From: Telluria antibiotica
GTDB taxonomy: Bacteria > Pseudomonadota > Gammaproteobacteria > Burkholderiales > Burkholderiaceae_D
Assembly (NCBI RefSeq): GCF_011682055.1
Contig: NZ_JAAQOM010000007.1
Span: 248,001-312,000 of the forward strand
Reading direction: 5' to 3'
Length of the DNA stretch: 64,000 bases
The notes under the pieces are model-generated. The model made no database searches, was not told the origin of the DNA, and saw only the letters and a list, made by a program, of their open reading frames with translations. The first letter of the stretch is position 1, and each line of letters starts with the position of its first letter. This document shows positions 63,294-64,000 of this stretch, piece by piece. The translations under genes were made by a program, and so were the position numbers.

Positions 63294-63932
63294 TCAGTGT
63301 TGTTTCGCCAGCGCCAGCTTGACGCCGAGCCAGACGAACAGGCCGCCCGTGGCGCGGTTGAGCCATTGCGTGACGGCGGGATTCAGTTTCAGGCGCGCCC
63401 GCGCCTGCGCGGTGAACAGCGCCAGCGCATGGCACCACAACATGCCGTTGATGTTGAAGATGGCGCCGAGGACGATGAATGCGAGCGCCTTGTGCGGCGC
63501 GTTCGCATCGATGAATTGCGGGACGAACGCGAGGAAGAACAGCGCGACCTTCGGGTTCAGCACGTTCGTCAGGATGCCTTGTCCATAGATGCGGCGCAGG
63601 GGCAGCGGCGCGAGCGCGGGGGCCTGCACGGCGCTGCCGACGGCGCGTTTGCTGAGCAGCATGCCGATGGCGAGATACAGGATGTACGCGGCGCCCAGCA
63701 GCTTGACGACGGTGAACGCCGCGGCGGACGTCGCGAGGATCGCCGACATCCCGAGGGCCGCGGCGAAGATGTGCACGAACGTGCCGGTACCGATGCCAAG
63801 GGCCGCCGCGCTGCCGGCGCGCCAGCCCTGCGTCGCGCTGCGCGTCATGATGAGCAGCGAGTCCGGGCCCGGCATGATGTTCAGCAGCAGGCCCGAGACG
63901 ACGAACAGGGAGAGGTCGTGGATGCCGAACAT
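63294..63932 (-). CDS. LysE-family amino acid exporter
   Basis: 212 residues with about six membrane segments. VSGLLLNIMPGPDSLLIMTR (the PGPD motif), GIGTGTFVHIFAAALGMSAI and GQGILTNVLNPKVALFFLAF are RhtB/LysE signatures. It exports an amino acid or homoserine-lactone-like compound. It sits between trpD and trpC with gaps of about 10 bases, so it belongs to the trp operon; export of a tryptophan-pathway compound is possible but unproven. Confidence 0.9.
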   Translation of the reverse strand: MFGIHDLSLFVVSGLLLNIMPGPDSLLIMTRSATQGWRAGSAAALGIGTGTFVHIFAAALGMSAILATSAAAFTVVKLLGAAYILYLAIGMLLSKRAVGSAVQAPALAPLPLRRIYGQGILTNVLNPKVALFFLAFVPQFIDANAPHKALAFIVLGAIFNINGMLWCHALALFTAQARARLKLNPAVTQWLNRATGGLFVWLGVKLALAKQH

Positions 63933-63942
63933 CGCGCCCTCC

Positions 63943-64000
63943 TCAGTGCGCCGCGAGCTGGCGCGTGACGCCCACGAACTGGTCGAGCTTCGCCAGCGCC
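63943..64000 (-). CDS. trpD: C-terminus of anthranilate phosphoribosyltransferase (partial)
   Basis: Only the last 18 codons are in the window (ALAKLDQFVGVTRQLAAH, stop TGA). The sequence and the place before lysE-trpC fit the C-terminal end of TrpD; the fragment is too short for certainty. Confidence 0.6.
   Translation of the reverse strand, partial: ALAKLDQFVGVTRQLAAH

Overview
The window is a high-GC chromosomal segment whose gene content points to a betaproteobacterium of the Oxalobacteraceae, most like Massilia/Telluria. This is inferred from the trpD-lysE-trpC order, the GTAGGGTGGGC-type dispersed repeats, the katA/ohrR-ohr repertoire and the many secreted carbohydrate-active enzymes and esterases; no 16S or other marker lies in the window. 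Coding density is high. The few AT-richer, less organised patches are the RHS tip/immunity region (about 3.5-4.8 kb) and the tRNA-flanked block at 8.65-12.5 kb.

Layout. 1-4.8 kb: an RHS/YD-repeat polymorphic toxin locus, with two RHS open reading frames overlapping by ATGA (the second with its own Sec signal), a candidate immunity gene overlapping by ATGA, and a small orphan gene. 4.9-8.5 kb: GH39 glycosidase, YjdM/PhnA, a CE1/PHB-depolymerase-like esterase and a DUF1059 protein. 8.65-12.5 kb: a small block bounded by a decayed tRNA-Phe 3' fragment and an intact tRNA-Phe, carrying a cysteine-dioxygenase-like cupin, a DUF1326-DUF2182 pair and a haloacid dehalogenase. 12.6-21 kb: thioesterase, chemoreceptor, alpha/beta hydrolase, catalase, HD-GYP phosphodiesterase, ohrR-ohr peroxide module and a secreted CAP protein.

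21.4-32.4 kb: a 14-gene minus-strand cobalamin operon (cbiMNQO cobalt transporter, cobM, cbiX, cbiC, cbiD, cobL, cobI, cbiG, cobE, cobJ, a thioredoxin-like ferredoxin). Nearly every gene overlaps the next by 4 bp, and a cobalamin riboswitch precedes the first gene. Gene content is of the early-cobalt-insertion (anaerobic-type) pathway. No precorrin-6A reductase (cbiJ/cobK) is present.

32.8-43.7 kb: old yellow enzyme, SnoaL-like protein, periplasmic branched-chain amino-acid binding protein, a small secreted protein, YgjV, a large SWIM/SNF2 helicase, a 25-residue membrane peptide, a shrunken ohr gene with an internal deletion, two hydrolases and a perfect 22-bp palindrome. 43.8-49.3 kb: GH31 glucosidase, AraC regulator, Tat-exported hydrolase and an unknown coiled-coil membrane protein. 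49.5-54.1 kb: an OsmC-YcaO protein, a second intact tRNA-Phe, a UbiH-family monooxygenase and a DsbC-family protein. 54.2-57.5 kb: a two-subunit molybdenum hydroxylase (IorAB type) with a MobA/MocA-like nucleotidyltransferase. 57.6-64 kb: M61 peptidase, an RsbQ-type hydrolase next to a PAS hybrid histidine kinase, a TonB-like lipoprotein, and trpC-lysE-trpD (partial).

Functional identifications rest on motif and family recognition from translated sequence; no database search was run. Starts were moved inward from the longest open frame wherever a Shine-Dalgarno sequence, signal peptide or upstream-gene overlap decided the matter.
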